Source: CAZAMP01 sp964486455
Lineage (GTDB): Bacteria > Eisenbacteria > RBG-16-71-46 > CAZAMP01
Direction: 5' to 3'
NCBI GenBank assembly: GCA_964486455.1
Contig: CAZAMP010000030.1
Span: 1 to 51,451, forward strand
Length of the DNA: 51,451 nt
Shown: positions 36,049 to 44,563 of the stretch, piece by piece
Position numbering within the stretch: position 1 is the first letter of the stretch
Layout of the letters: each line of letters starts with the position of its first letter
Position numbers and translations under genes: made by a program
Notes under the pieces: model-generated
The model's input: only the letters and a program-made list of their open reading frames with translations
The model's database searches: none
What the model was told of the DNA's origin: nothing

Positions 36049-37809
36049 TTACCGACACTCGGGATCGTCCGTTCGATACGCGACCCGCCCCCCGACGATC
36101 GTAGCGACAACCCGGGCTCGAAGGATGTCGGACACCTCGACGGTCATGATGTCCGTCGATAGGATCGTGATATCCGCCAGCTTGCCCGGCGTGATCGAAC
36201 CCTTCAGGTTCTCTTCGAAGGCGGCGTATGCGGCGTTGATCGTGTAGGAGTCGAGCGCTTGCTCCCGCGTCATGCGCTGATCGGGATGGAAGCGTGAGCC
36301 GTCGCCGAGTTGCCGCGTCACGGCGGCATGGAAATTCGCAAGAGGATCGATGTCTTCCACGGGCGCGTCGGTGCCGCTGCAAATTACGGCGCCGGAGTCG
36401 ATGAGCTTCCGCCACGCGTACGCCCCCGCCGCCGCGCGCGACTCGCCGATCCTCTTCGGCACCCAGGGGCCGTCCGACACACAGTGGATAGGCTGCATCG
36501 AAGCGATGATCCCCGATTCCCCGAAACGCGGGATATCCTCCGGATCGATGTGCTGCGCGTGTTCAATCCGCCAGCGAAGGTTGTCACCCTTAGGGGAACG
36601 ACGATAGATCTCTTCGTAGATGTCCAGCACCGTCCGGATGGCGCGATCCCCGATCGCGTGCGTGCAGAACTGAAAACCGTGCGACTGCGCGAGCCGCGCC
36701 GTTTCCCGCATCGCCGCGATCGGCTCGGTATTGAGACCGCTGCTCGCCGGGAGATCACTGTAAGGCTCGAGCAGCCACGCGCCGTGTGAGCCCAGCGCGC
36801 CGTCGATGAGCCGCTTGATCGCGCGCACCGTGAGGTGGTTGCCCGCGGCTCCGACGATTCGATACTCGGGAAGCCGCCGCTCCAGGACGTGGTTGGAATC
36901 GCTGAGCATCACGTAGAGCCGGAGCGTGAGCGCGCCCTCCTCGGCCATTCGCTTGAAGAAATCGATCCGCTCGCACGAGGCCCCCGCGTCGTGGAGCGTG
37001 GTGATTCCCTTCGACAGGCACTCCGCCTGACCGAGCGCGAACGCCCGCCGATCTTCGGCGTCTATCTCCGCCGGAGTTCGCGTCGCGCGATCCGCCTTCA
37101 GCAAGTTTCGCACGAGGGACATGGCTTCTTCACGAAAAACACCGATCGGAACGCCGGCATGATCCCGAACGATCTTGCCGCCTTCCGGGTCAGCCGTGTC
37201 CACCGTGATGCCGGCCAGCTCCATCGCCCGCGTGTTGGCGATCGCGGAGTGTCCGCTCGCATGCGTCAACAACACAGGGTTCTCCGGGCTGACGGCGCTC
37301 AGCGCATCGTGCGTCGGTAGCCCGCCAACCGACGGGTCGGGGCGCATCGTCCACTTCTCCTGATGCCAGCCTCTCCCCAAGATCCACTCCCCCGGCCTCG
37401 CCTCACGAACGCGTCGCTCGACCATACCGACGATCTCGGTCCACGTCTTCGCCTTGGCCAGCTCGAGCCGCAGCTTCGCGCGCCCGAGGTTCATCAGATG
37501 CGCATGCGCGTCGATGAAGCCCGGTACCGCAAGCGCGCCGTGCAGGTCCATGACGCGCGTCCGTTCATCAACCCATGCGCGAATCTCGTCGTTACTACCG
37601 ACCGCAGCGATCACATCGCCGCGAATCGCGACGGCCTCCGCCTCAGGAAGCCGGTCGTCTACCGTGACGATCTTCCCGTTCAGAAGAACAAGCGTGGCAT
37701 CCTGCGGCAAAACCCCACCCCCTTCTTGTGCTCCCGTCAATGGGGCAAGACCCGTCACCAGCGCGACCCACACCAAAGCGATCCCGCGAGCACGTCTACA
37801 TTTGGGCAC
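36049..37809 (-). CDS. Secreted amidohydrolase (YtcJ-like)
   Basis: The protein (586 residues from this start) is a metal-dependent amidohydrolase of the YtcJ/family 3 type. The metal-binding HAH sits at about residues 102-104 (VPGFIDAHAHLMNLG), further histidines in CTHAIGDRAIRTV and WRIEHAQHIDPEDI, and a late aspartate in SGTDAPVEDIDPL complete the site. A signal peptide is present (IALVWVALVTGLAPLTGA). A GTG at 37830 opens the frame; a second GTG at 37809 lies 2-3 bases after GGGGGGAACC-like purine-rich sequence and is chosen, although either start is plausible. Acts on amide or ester bonds of an unknown, extracytoplasmic substrate. Confidence 0.87.
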   Translation of the reverse strand: MPKCRRARGIALVWVALVTGLAPLTGAQEGGGVLPQDATLVLLNGKIVTVDDRLPEAEAVAIRGDVIAAVGSNDEIRAWVDERTRVMDLHGALAVPGFIDAHAHLMNLGRAKLRLELAKAKTWTEIVGMVERRVREARPGEWILGRGWHQEKWTMRPDPSVGGLPTHDALSAVSPENPVLLTHASGHSAIANTRAMELAGITVDTADPEGGKIVRDHAGVPIGVFREEAMSLVRNLLKADRATRTPAEIDAEDRRAFALGQAECLSKGITTLHDAGASCERIDFFKRMAEEGALTLRLYVMLSDSNHVLERRLPEYRIVGAAGNHLTVRAIKRLIDGALGSHGAWLLEPYSDLPASSGLNTEPIAAMRETARLAQSHGFQFCTHAIGDRAIRTVLDIYEEIYRRSPKGDNLRWRIEHAQHIDPEDIPRFGESGIIASMQPIHCVSDGPWVPKRIGESRAAAGAYAWRKLIDSGAVICSGTDAPVEDIDPLANFHAAVTRQLGDGSRFHPDQRMTREQALDSYTINAAYAAFEENLKGSITPGKLADITILSTDIMTVEVSDILRARVVATIVGGRVAYRTDDPECR

Positions 37810-37877
37810 GGTTCCCCCCGAGCGTTTCACATCTGTGCGATCGGTGGATGTACAACCGCATCATCCACGAGAGAAAT

Positions 37878-37904
37878 CGGGGAGGCCCCGAAGGGTCCTC
37901 CCCG
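37878..37904 (-). terminator. Hairpin terminator after the C25 protease gene
   Basis: Read on the minus strand, CGGGGAGGACCC and GGGGCCTCCCCG pair in 11 of 12 positions around a TTC loop (embedded in a TTCG), followed by ATTTCTCT. Located 36 bases past the C25 stop codon and before the amidohydrolase start, it fits an intrinsic terminator, though the T-run is weak. Confidence 0.6.
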
Positions 37905-37939
37905 TGAATGATACCGAATTGCGTGCCCCCGGATACGAT

Positions 37940-40900
37940 CTACTTCAGGAGCACCATTCGCCCGCTCAGCACCTGCTCCCCGAACTTCAGTCGAGTGAAG
38001 TACTGTCCGCTCGCGACGGGGAGACCGGTTTCCGATCGACCGTCCCAGCGAACCGTGTAGCGCCCCTCCTCCATCTTCTCGTTGACGAGAGTCGTGACGC
38101 GACGACCGTGCACGTCGTAGATCGCGAGATCAACCTGACCGCTGCGCGGCAGGTCGAACTGAATCGTCGTCACCGGGTTGAAGGGGTTCGGGAAATTCTG
38201 TCCCATCGCAAGCGTGGCCGGCACCACCGTCTGGTCGCCCGCAACCTCGGTGACAATCGGCCAAAAGGCGACGAGGAGGAAGTCGTCGACTCCGGCCTCC
38301 ACGAGCGAGCCGGGCGAATTGTCCGCCGCAACGAAGCGGATCTGAACATCGTCCGTCAGATCGACGTAGTCGGTCAGATCGAACGAATACGCGACCCACG
38401 ACTCGTCGCTCGCCTGCGTGTTCTCGAGGCTCACCCAAGTCGAACCGTCATCGGTGACGTCGACCTTCCACCAGTCTTCGTTGGGGTTGTTCCCCCACTG
38501 GTTCGTGTACCAGCGGTAGTAGCTGATCGTCGCCGACATCGCCTCGGAAAGACGGAAAACCGGCGACAGCAGCGTCGTCTTTCCACCGTCGACGTCGTTC
38601 TCCCCGGCCGTTCCACCCACGGAACCGTTTCCGGTGACGAAGCAGAGCGTCCCGGGATCGTCGGTGTGATCGTCTTCCATCTGGATGACGTGACCATTGT
38701 ACGTCGTGCCGATCGGGTCCACGCACTCCCAGATACCGCTGGATGCGCCGTCACCCTGCGCGCCGACCGACCAGCCGCGATCGACTTCGAAATCGTCGAG
38801 CCACCCGCCTACGGGTAGATCGAAGGCGAGATCGGCCGCGAACCCCTGCGGATCCGTGACGGCGAGGGAAAGCATGATGTGTGTGGGCTCCGGACAATCG
38901 GGCGACAGCTCGACGAGGAAGTCTCCCATGAGCGCGTCGACGCCGACCGGAATGTCGGTGCAGACGCCGCTGTCGTCCTGGATGGTAACGTGGGGATCGA
39001 AGCAGCTGAGGAGCCCTGTGAGATCATCGGCGTCCGAATGTCCCACGTTCGTGATCCAGAGCTGCATCGTGAACGTCTCACCCGCGTTCGCGTTGCCGTC
39101 CCCGTCTCCGCCCGGCGGCTCGTCGATGACGGTGCACCACGACGATACGAGCACGGGCGCCTCGGCCGTGAGCGAGAAGCCGGAGTCCCAATCGCCTTCG
39201 TTTGCGTTGGTCGTGAGCGTGAACGTGACGACGTGTTGGTCGGGCACGTTACCCGCGACCTGAATGACATAGGGCTCCGTGACCGTGCCGAAACCACCCG
39301 CCGGGATGTCCGGGTACGAGCCGGCACCGTCGATGACGGTAACGTACGGATCGGTCGTCCCGAGAACACCGGTGATGCTCGTCGCGTCCTCGACGCCGAC
39401 GTTCTCGAGCGTGATCTCGATACCGACCGTCTCGCCTTCATCGATCGCGCCGTCGGCGTCTCCGTCATCGTCCAGAACGATGACGCTCTCCAAGACAAGG
39501 TATGCGCCGGCAGGCGGGATGACCTCCACCGTACCGATGTGGGTGACCTTGTTGTAGGCGGTGACCGTGAGCGTCAGCGTCATCGGTTCCGTGGGCGGGG
39601 CGGCCAACGCGATGATCGCCTGGCCCGCGGCGTTGGTGAGCGCCGAGCCGTAGAGAACGCCGTCCGCGTAGAGGGCGCATAGGGCGCCTTCGACGCCGGG
39701 CACGTTGACCTCGTACTCCGACATGCCGATCAGCAGCACGGTCGTGTGATTGACGATCATCTCTTGCGCGATCTTCGTGCGGACGCAGACGGACGGATCG
39801 CCGAAGATCATCCAGTTCTTGAACTCGTTCACGCCCGAGGCCCCGGTCATGTCGATCATGTGGCACGACCCGTTGAACCAGAGGCCGCCGACGGTCCGCA
39901 TCACGTCGGCACAGAGAAGGTCCACGGCCTCGTCTTCCGCGTACATCGGGGGATCCCACGACTGGCTGATGTACGACATGTAGGCCGCGATCGCGCCGGT
40001 GGGCACGCCGCCGTTCGTCGCGCGAAGCCACGCCTCGCCGAAGCAGGTGCCGCCCGAGAACGTGCCGTTGTTGCAGGCGACACTGCAAATGAACGGAAGC
40101 ATGTTGTCGTTGGTGAGCGTGCTCACGTGCGAGTTGCTGAAGCCGGTCGAGCCCCAGGACGTCGTGCTGCCGTGCCCGCAGTAGTTCACGATCCCACGAC
40201 CCTCGTTGAGCGCCGCGGTGACCTGGGCGGCGGTTCCGCTCGGATCGTAGATCTGGTCGACCGCGAAATAGCCGTAGGCGAGCAAGTCCTCGCGAATGAG
40301 ATCCATGTGCTCGTTGTCATACTCGCCGTAGTGCCCCGGGCCCTGGTTCGACGCGATTCCCGTCGTGTACTGGGGCCTAACGGGGCCGGCCGAAACGTCA
40401 CGCTCGTAGTGTACCGTGCGCTCGACCTGCGTGTTGACGTGCGTCACCGTCTCCGCCGAGAAACGGCCGACGAAGAGATCCGGGTAGTCGTCCCCGCCGT
40501 CGACGAGCGAATAGCACGGGTCCGACCCGCCGCTGTGGCGCGGAAGCTGTTCGGCATCTCCGACCAGCAGCACGTAGGCCGGAGCCCAATCGTCGTACTC
40601 GGTCTGGATGTAGCTCGCGATCTGCGTGTACGACGATCCAGTCTCCGACAGCCCGACGATCTTGGTTTCGATGCCCTTCTGGAGCTTCCACTCCACGTAG
40701 GGCGTCATGCTCGCCATGAACGAATCGTACGAAATGACGAGAATGCCCCCGTCTTCGAGGACGAGATCGTAGCGGCCGTTGAAGTTCTCGAAGTGCCCCT
40801 CGTAGATCGCCGCGAACTGCCGATCGATCGTCGTCACTGGTTCGGTGCGCTCGAATACGTTCACCTGACCGGGTCCGACGGCAACGATTTCGATGAGCAT

Positions 40901-41479
40901 GCGCGTGGTCACGCGAAGTGTCCGCGAATCCGGCGAGTACTGGAACATATTGGCGTCGACCATGAGGCCGCGAAAATCCCTCAGGATGTGAGGAGGATCC
41001 GCCTCGAGTGCGTCGGCCGGGAACAGTCCGTCCTGCGTGTAGAACGCATCGAACGTGTAGGGAACCGTCGCCGGATCAACGGATCGAGGGATATTCCCCT
41101 TCGACGGCGCGATCGGTGTGTTCGGAAGCTCGATGAACTCTGATTCGATCACGCGAACCGCCATCTCGCGGTCGTCCGGAATGATGAGGCTGCGGCGGAT
41201 GTTCGGAAGCGCCGGGAACCCGACCTCCGATGACATCCCTTCTCCATCGAGGGCAATCTGGTGATAGGTCTCCCCGTCGATCGTGAGATCGCTGATCTCG
41301 AACCCGCCGATCGTGATCTCGACCACCGACCTCTCGGCATTCGACTCGATCATCTCGACGGTAACCGGTTCGCCTCCCAACTCGACCCACCTGGCCGTCG
41401 CCGGTCCCGGCAGGGTGAGAGCCACCACTGCAAGGATGATGGCGCAGGCGGGGGCTGCATACGCATGGGATCGTCTCAT
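37940..41479 (-). CDS. Gingipain-like (C25) secreted cysteine protease with sorting domain
   Basis: The 1179-residue product starts at an ATG 10 bases after TAGGAGG; upstream frame to 41575 is non-conserved. A signal peptide (residues about 8-29) is followed by a propeptide and a C25 peptidase domain: YVLLVGDAEQLPRH, YPDLFVGRF, catalytic His436 in VNYCGHGSTTSWGS and catalytic Cys469 in FICSVACNNGTFSGG. Then come tandem Ig-like domains with CARDB-type spacing, a lectin-like domain (FEVDRGWSVGA to AGVDDFLLV) shared with the M28 protein, and a FlgD-like/type IX-like sorting tail ending in SGRMVLLK. Secreted endopeptidase, Arg/Lys specificity not provable. It lies 148 bases beyond the inverted repeat that follows the GH38 gene. 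Confidence 0.9.
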   Translation of the reverse strand: MRRSHAYAAPACAIILAVVALTLPGPATARWVELGGEPVTVEMIESNAERSVVEITIGGFEISDLTIDGETYHQIALDGEGMSSEVGFPALPNIRRSLIIPDDREMAVRVIESEFIELPNTPIAPSKGNIPRSVDPATVPYTFDAFYTQDGLFPADALEADPPHILRDFRGLMVDANMFQYSPDSRTLRVTTRMLIEIVAVGPGQVNVFERTEPVTTIDRQFAAIYEGHFENFNGRYDLVLEDGGILVISYDSFMASMTPYVEWKLQKGIETKIVGLSETGSSYTQIASYIQTEYDDWAPAYVLLVGDAEQLPRHSGGSDPCYSLVDGGDDYPDLFVGRFSAETVTHVNTQVERTVHYERDVSAGPVRPQYTTGIASNQGPGHYGEYDNEHMDLIREDLLAYGYFAVDQIYDPSGTAAQVTAALNEGRGIVNYCGHGSTTSWGSTGFSNSHVSTLTNDNMLPFICSVACNNGTFSGGTCFGEAWLRATNGGVPTGAIAAYMSYISQSWDPPMYAEDEAVDLLCADVMRTVGGLWFNGSCHMIDMTGASGVNEFKNWMIFGDPSVCVRTKIAQEMIVNHTTVLLIGMSEYEVNVPGVEGALCALYADGVLYGSALTNAAGQAIIALAAPPTEPMTLTLTVTAYNKVTHIGTVEVIPPAGAYLVLESVIVLDDDGDADGAIDEGETVGIEITLENVGVEDATSITGVLGTTDPYVTVIDGAGSYPDIPAGGFGTVTEPYVIQVAGNVPDQHVVTFTLTTNANEGDWDSGFSLTAEAPVLVSSWCTVIDEPPGGDGDGNANAGETFTMQLWITNVGHSDADDLTGLLSCFDPHVTIQDDSGVCTDIPVGVDALMGDFLVELSPDCPEPTHIMLSLAVTDPQGFAADLAFDLPVGGWLDDFEVDRGWSVGAQGDGASSGIWECVDPIGTTYNGHVIQMEDDHTDDPGTLCFVTGNGSVGGTAGENDVDGGKTTLLSPVFRLSEAMSATISYYRWYTNQWGNNPNEDWWKVDVTDDGSTWVSLENTQASDESWVAYSFDLTDYVDLTDDVQIRFVAADNSPGSLVEAGVDDFLLVAFWPIVTEVAGDQTVVPATLAMGQNFPNPFNPVTTIQFDLPRSGQVDLAIYDVHGRRVTTLVNEKMEEGRYTVRWDGRSETGLPVASGQYFTRLKFGEQVLSGRMVLLK

Positions 41480-41627
41480 GAGGCACCGACCTCCTAGGCT
41501 AGGACCACGTGTGGGATTGTTGGTATCCGAAAGCTCAAACCTCGACGATTCTACCATTTTTGGTCGGTAAATCAAAAAACCGCGTCCATTGCTCGCGACG
41601 CGCCAGCATGAGCATGGAGCCGAAGGC

Positions 41628-41810
41628 TAGCCCGCCATCCTCACCAGGTCCCGTCGCGAGGGTGCGAAAGCGTATGCAGATTCAAGGCGCACGGAGTGGA
41701 GGGCGACGCAGGCATACCAGAAGGTATGTCGAGGAGGCCGGAGCGAGTACGTCTTGGAGATGCATGCGCTTTCGTGACCGCAGCAGGGAGTTGGTGAGGA
41801 TTGCGGGCTA
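41628..41810. repeat. 183-bp imperfect inverted repeat (long hairpin)
   Basis: The arms begin TAGCCCGC(C/A)ATCCTCACCA at 41628 and, on the other strand, at 41810, and keep matching in blocks (TCCC, GCGAAAGCG/ACGAAAGCG, ATGCA, CAAG, CATACC) to an AGAA loop at 41719-41722, with the innermost stem GGCATACC/GGTATGTC. Roughly two-thirds of positions pair by eye. The right end coincides exactly with the TAG stop of the GH38 gene. Only one copy is in this window. It could be a dispersed repeat of MITE or REP type or a structured RNA at the 3' end of the glycan operon. Apparent reading frames through it are not conserved genes. The rest of the 41480-41807 gap holds nothing recognisable. Confidence 0.7.
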
Positions 41811-44561
41811 AACGAACTCGATATCGAGGGTCTGGATGGCGTAAGGACCGAGCGACGCGGTGACCGTGCGAGGAGACCCGGGGAGAACCTCCGACAACCG
41901 CTCTTCGAGCAGATTGACCCGCCACACGCGTGCTATGTCCCGTCCGAACGTCAACGTCTCTTCGATCGCGCCGTCCCCTGGGTTGTTCAGGCGAATGATC
42001 AGGCTATTTCGCTCTTCGTGTTTCTTGATCGCCGTGGTGACCGCGGACGACGTCCCCACCTCGACAAGGCCTTCCCCACCCGGGATCGCCTGGTCGGCGA
42101 CACCCTGGACAGAGAGGATCGGCACTCGGTAGCGTCGGCTGTGCCGCTTCACACCGGCAGCAACGTGGTCACCGTCGTACGCGAAGAGCGCGTACTCGAA
42201 TCGGTGCGCGCCGAGACACTGAGCGTCCGGCGTGAAGAGCGTCGGCCCGGCGTTCGCCCTTTTCCGCGTCTCGAAGTCGTCACGAGAAAGCCAACCGATT
42301 GACCGCAGGAGGGTGAGCGCCATCGTGACGCCGTCGTTTCCGTCCGGTCCGGTCGCGACTTCCGGTAGCCCGCGACCCAAGAGCGCAAGGCCGCGACCGT
42401 CGGACTCGACGAGGGAAAACTCCTGCTGCGGCATCGTGCCTGACGGCGGCTGGACCCAATCCTCGCCGGTCGGCGGCTCGATCGGTTGCCGACGAATCGC
42501 GAACTGACCATCCGAGACGAGAACTTTGCTTTCGACACCGGTCGGGAAGCGCGCCTGAAGGCGATGATCCGACGCGTTGTTCTCGAAGAACAGTTGGATG
42601 CGCACGAGAGGGTTGTCCGCATCGAGCGTAACGCGGACGCGAACCGGACATCCGACGGTCGATTCCACTCGCTTAGCGCGATCGGAGGTAACGGCGCTCG
42701 GGAGATCCAACGTGAACGCGGCCTCGAGCGTTCCACGCAGCCCCCCCTGGTCCACGATCCGGACCTCACCGGTCGCGCCTCTCGAAGAGATCTCCTCCGA
42801 ATCGGGGCACGGGGCATGGTCATAGCTGTCGCCGACATCGGCGATGTCGACCAGCTCGTTGAGACCCGTGAACCGATTCCCCGTTCGCTTGTCCAACACA
42901 TCGAGTGTTCCGTTCGGATAAAGCCGCACGCGGCAATGTTCGTTTTCGATCTGATCGGCCGTCACCGCGACGCGTCCCGGGGTCTCCGGAGGCGGGGCGT
43001 CTCGCTCCTCGAGCGCGTAGAGTGCGTGGCCGACTCCGGGCAGATCCTCGGCAAGGTAGCGAATCGTGAGAAAACAATCGGAGCGGTCTCTCTCGGCCTC
43101 GGTCCTGAGAATCCGATCGGCGAACTCACGCTCATAGTCGCGAAAGCGCTCGTGCTGCGCGTCGGCGGTCAGCAGCATCCGGTAGTCGACACCCCAGAAA
43201 CGTTCGACGTACCGCACGGAGGTGATCTCGAACGGAACCTGGCGCCCTTCGTCATCCATCAGCCGGAGCCGTTCGATGTTGTAGTCCAGTGGTTGGAGCA
43301 CGACGAGACGTTCGACGACCTCCGTCCGCCGTTCGGGAAGGGGGTTTAGTACGCAGAGTCGTGTCGGTCTGTCGTCCGGCGCCTCGCGCGCGAACGTCGG
43401 CAGCAGACGTTGCAGCTGCCTCGTAATCGTCTCCTCGGCCGTTTCCATCACGCCGGCGAAGCGGGTTTCCATCTCTCGATGGACGGCATCGGTCGAGCAC
43501 CCACAGATGGAATCGTGCGCGTGGTTCTGCAAAAGGAGCTTCCACGCGTATTCCGCAATCCCGCCCGGATACTCGTCGCCGTGCATGAAGTGCACGTATG
43601 CCGAGACCGGCTCCAGGCAATCGGCAAGAAGCGTCTCACAGGCGTCGTTCTTCTGTTTGAGACCGATCCGTGCGGACCACACGCCGCTCAGAGCGTGGTG
43701 GAGCTTGCCGCCCAGGAGATCGCCGGAATAGACACGTTCCGCCGATGCGCGGGATCGCACGGCATCGATGTAATCCGAGAAGCTCGCGTGCCGGAACTTC
43801 GTGTCCGGAAACGCATCGCCGAGCGCCTCGAGCACGCGTCCCAGCTCGCGCTGCGGCGGGAAGTGATCGCAGCCGTTGTTCAGGAGCCAGACGTCTCCGT
43901 TCGAGCGAGCTTCCATCTTGGCGAAAAGTCCACGGACGTGCTCCACCGCTCGCTCGAGATCCACGCGTCGAGGGGTGTGGGCATGCCACATCTCTTCGTG
44001 CCCCAGGCCGGCCGCGTTGCAGTAGCCTTCGCATTGGTGGATCGCCAGAACCTCGCTCCCGTCAGGAGCCCGCCACGTGAACTCCAGGCCGAGGTCGTCG
44101 ATCTCGTCGCCGCTCCCGCGCGTGAAGATGAAGGAATCGATACCGGCGCCACGGAGGATCTGCGGCATCTGGGCGATGTGACCGAACGGATCCGGCATGT
44201 ACCCGACTTTCTGGACGGGGCCATAGTGGGCCGCGACCGCGTGGCCGAGGAGCAAATTGCGGACGGTGGATTCCCCTCTTACCAGAAACTCGTCGGAGAG
44301 AACGTACCAGGGCCCGAGAGAGAGCTTGCCCTCGACGGCAAGCCGTCGAAGCCGGTCAGTCTCTTCCGGACACGCGGCAAAGAAATCCTCCAGGAGGAGC
44401 GATTGGCCGTCCAGAACGAAATGTCGAAACGCGGTCTCGCTCTCCAGCGCGTCGAGGACTTGTCGCACGACCCGCACGAGGTTCACGCGGAACTGATGAT
44501 ACGTGAGGTACCATTCGCGATCCCAGTGGGTGTGTGACACGACGAAGACGGTTCTTCCCAT
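41808..44561 (-). CDS. GH38 alpha-mannosidase
   Basis: The 917-residue protein is a glycoside hydrolase family 38 alpha-mannosidase, a zinc retaining enzyme that trims alpha-linked mannose. Metal ligands are seen in SHTHWDREW (His12, Asp14), the catalytic nucleophile in VGYMPDPFGHIAQMPQIL (Asp124) and a further histidine ligand in LLLQNHAHDSICGCSTD. Length fits bacterial family members. No signal peptide, so it acts in the cytoplasm. The frame is open to 44783, but the ATG at 44561 lies 5 bases after GGGAG and starts the conserved region; it is only 2 bases after the stop of the PNGase F-like gene, so they are coupled. Last gene of the glycan unit. Confidence 0.93.
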   Translation of the reverse strand: MGRTVFVVSHTHWDREWYLTYHQFRVNLVRVVRQVLDALESETAFRHFVLDGQSLLLEDFFAACPEETDRLRRLAVEGKLSLGPWYVLSDEFLVRGESTVRNLLLGHAVAAHYGPVQKVGYMPDPFGHIAQMPQILRGAGIDSFIFTRGSGDEIDDLGLEFTWRAPDGSEVLAIHQCEGYCNAAGLGHEEMWHAHTPRRVDLERAVEHVRGLFAKMEARSNGDVWLLNNGCDHFPPQRELGRVLEALGDAFPDTKFRHASFSDYIDAVRSRASAERVYSGDLLGGKLHHALSGVWSARIGLKQKNDACETLLADCLEPVSAYVHFMHGDEYPGGIAEYAWKLLLQNHAHDSICGCSTDAVHREMETRFAGVMETAEETITRQLQRLLPTFAREAPDDRPTRLCVLNPLPERRTEVVERLVVLQPLDYNIERLRLMDDEGRQVPFEITSVRYVERFWGVDYRMLLTADAQHERFRDYEREFADRILRTEAERDRSDCFLTIRYLAEDLPGVGHALYALEERDAPPPETPGRVAVTADQIENEHCRVRLYPNGTLDVLDKRTGNRFTGLNELVDIADVGDSYDHAPCPDSEEISSRGATGEVRIVDQGGLRGTLEAAFTLDLPSAVTSDRAKRVESTVGCPVRVRVTLDADNPLVRIQLFFENNASDHRLQARFPTGVESKVLVSDGQFAIRRQPIEPPTGEDWVQPPSGTMPQQEFSLVESDGRGLALLGRGLPEVATGPDGNDGVTMALTLLRSIGWLSRDDFETRKRANAGPTLFTPDAQCLGAHRFEYALFAYDGDHVAAGVKRHSRRYRVPILSVQGVADQAIPGGEGLVEVGTSSAVTTAIKKHEERNSLIIRLNNPGDGAIEETLTFGRDIARVWRVNLLEERLSEVLPGSPRTVTASLGPYAIQTLDIEFV

Positions 44562-44563
44562 CG

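Noticed and set aside
41641..41925. Minus-strand frame through the 183-bp inverted repeat
   Set aside because: It overlaps the end of the GH38 gene in another frame and is explained by the repeat; composition is Arg/Ser-rich without motifs.
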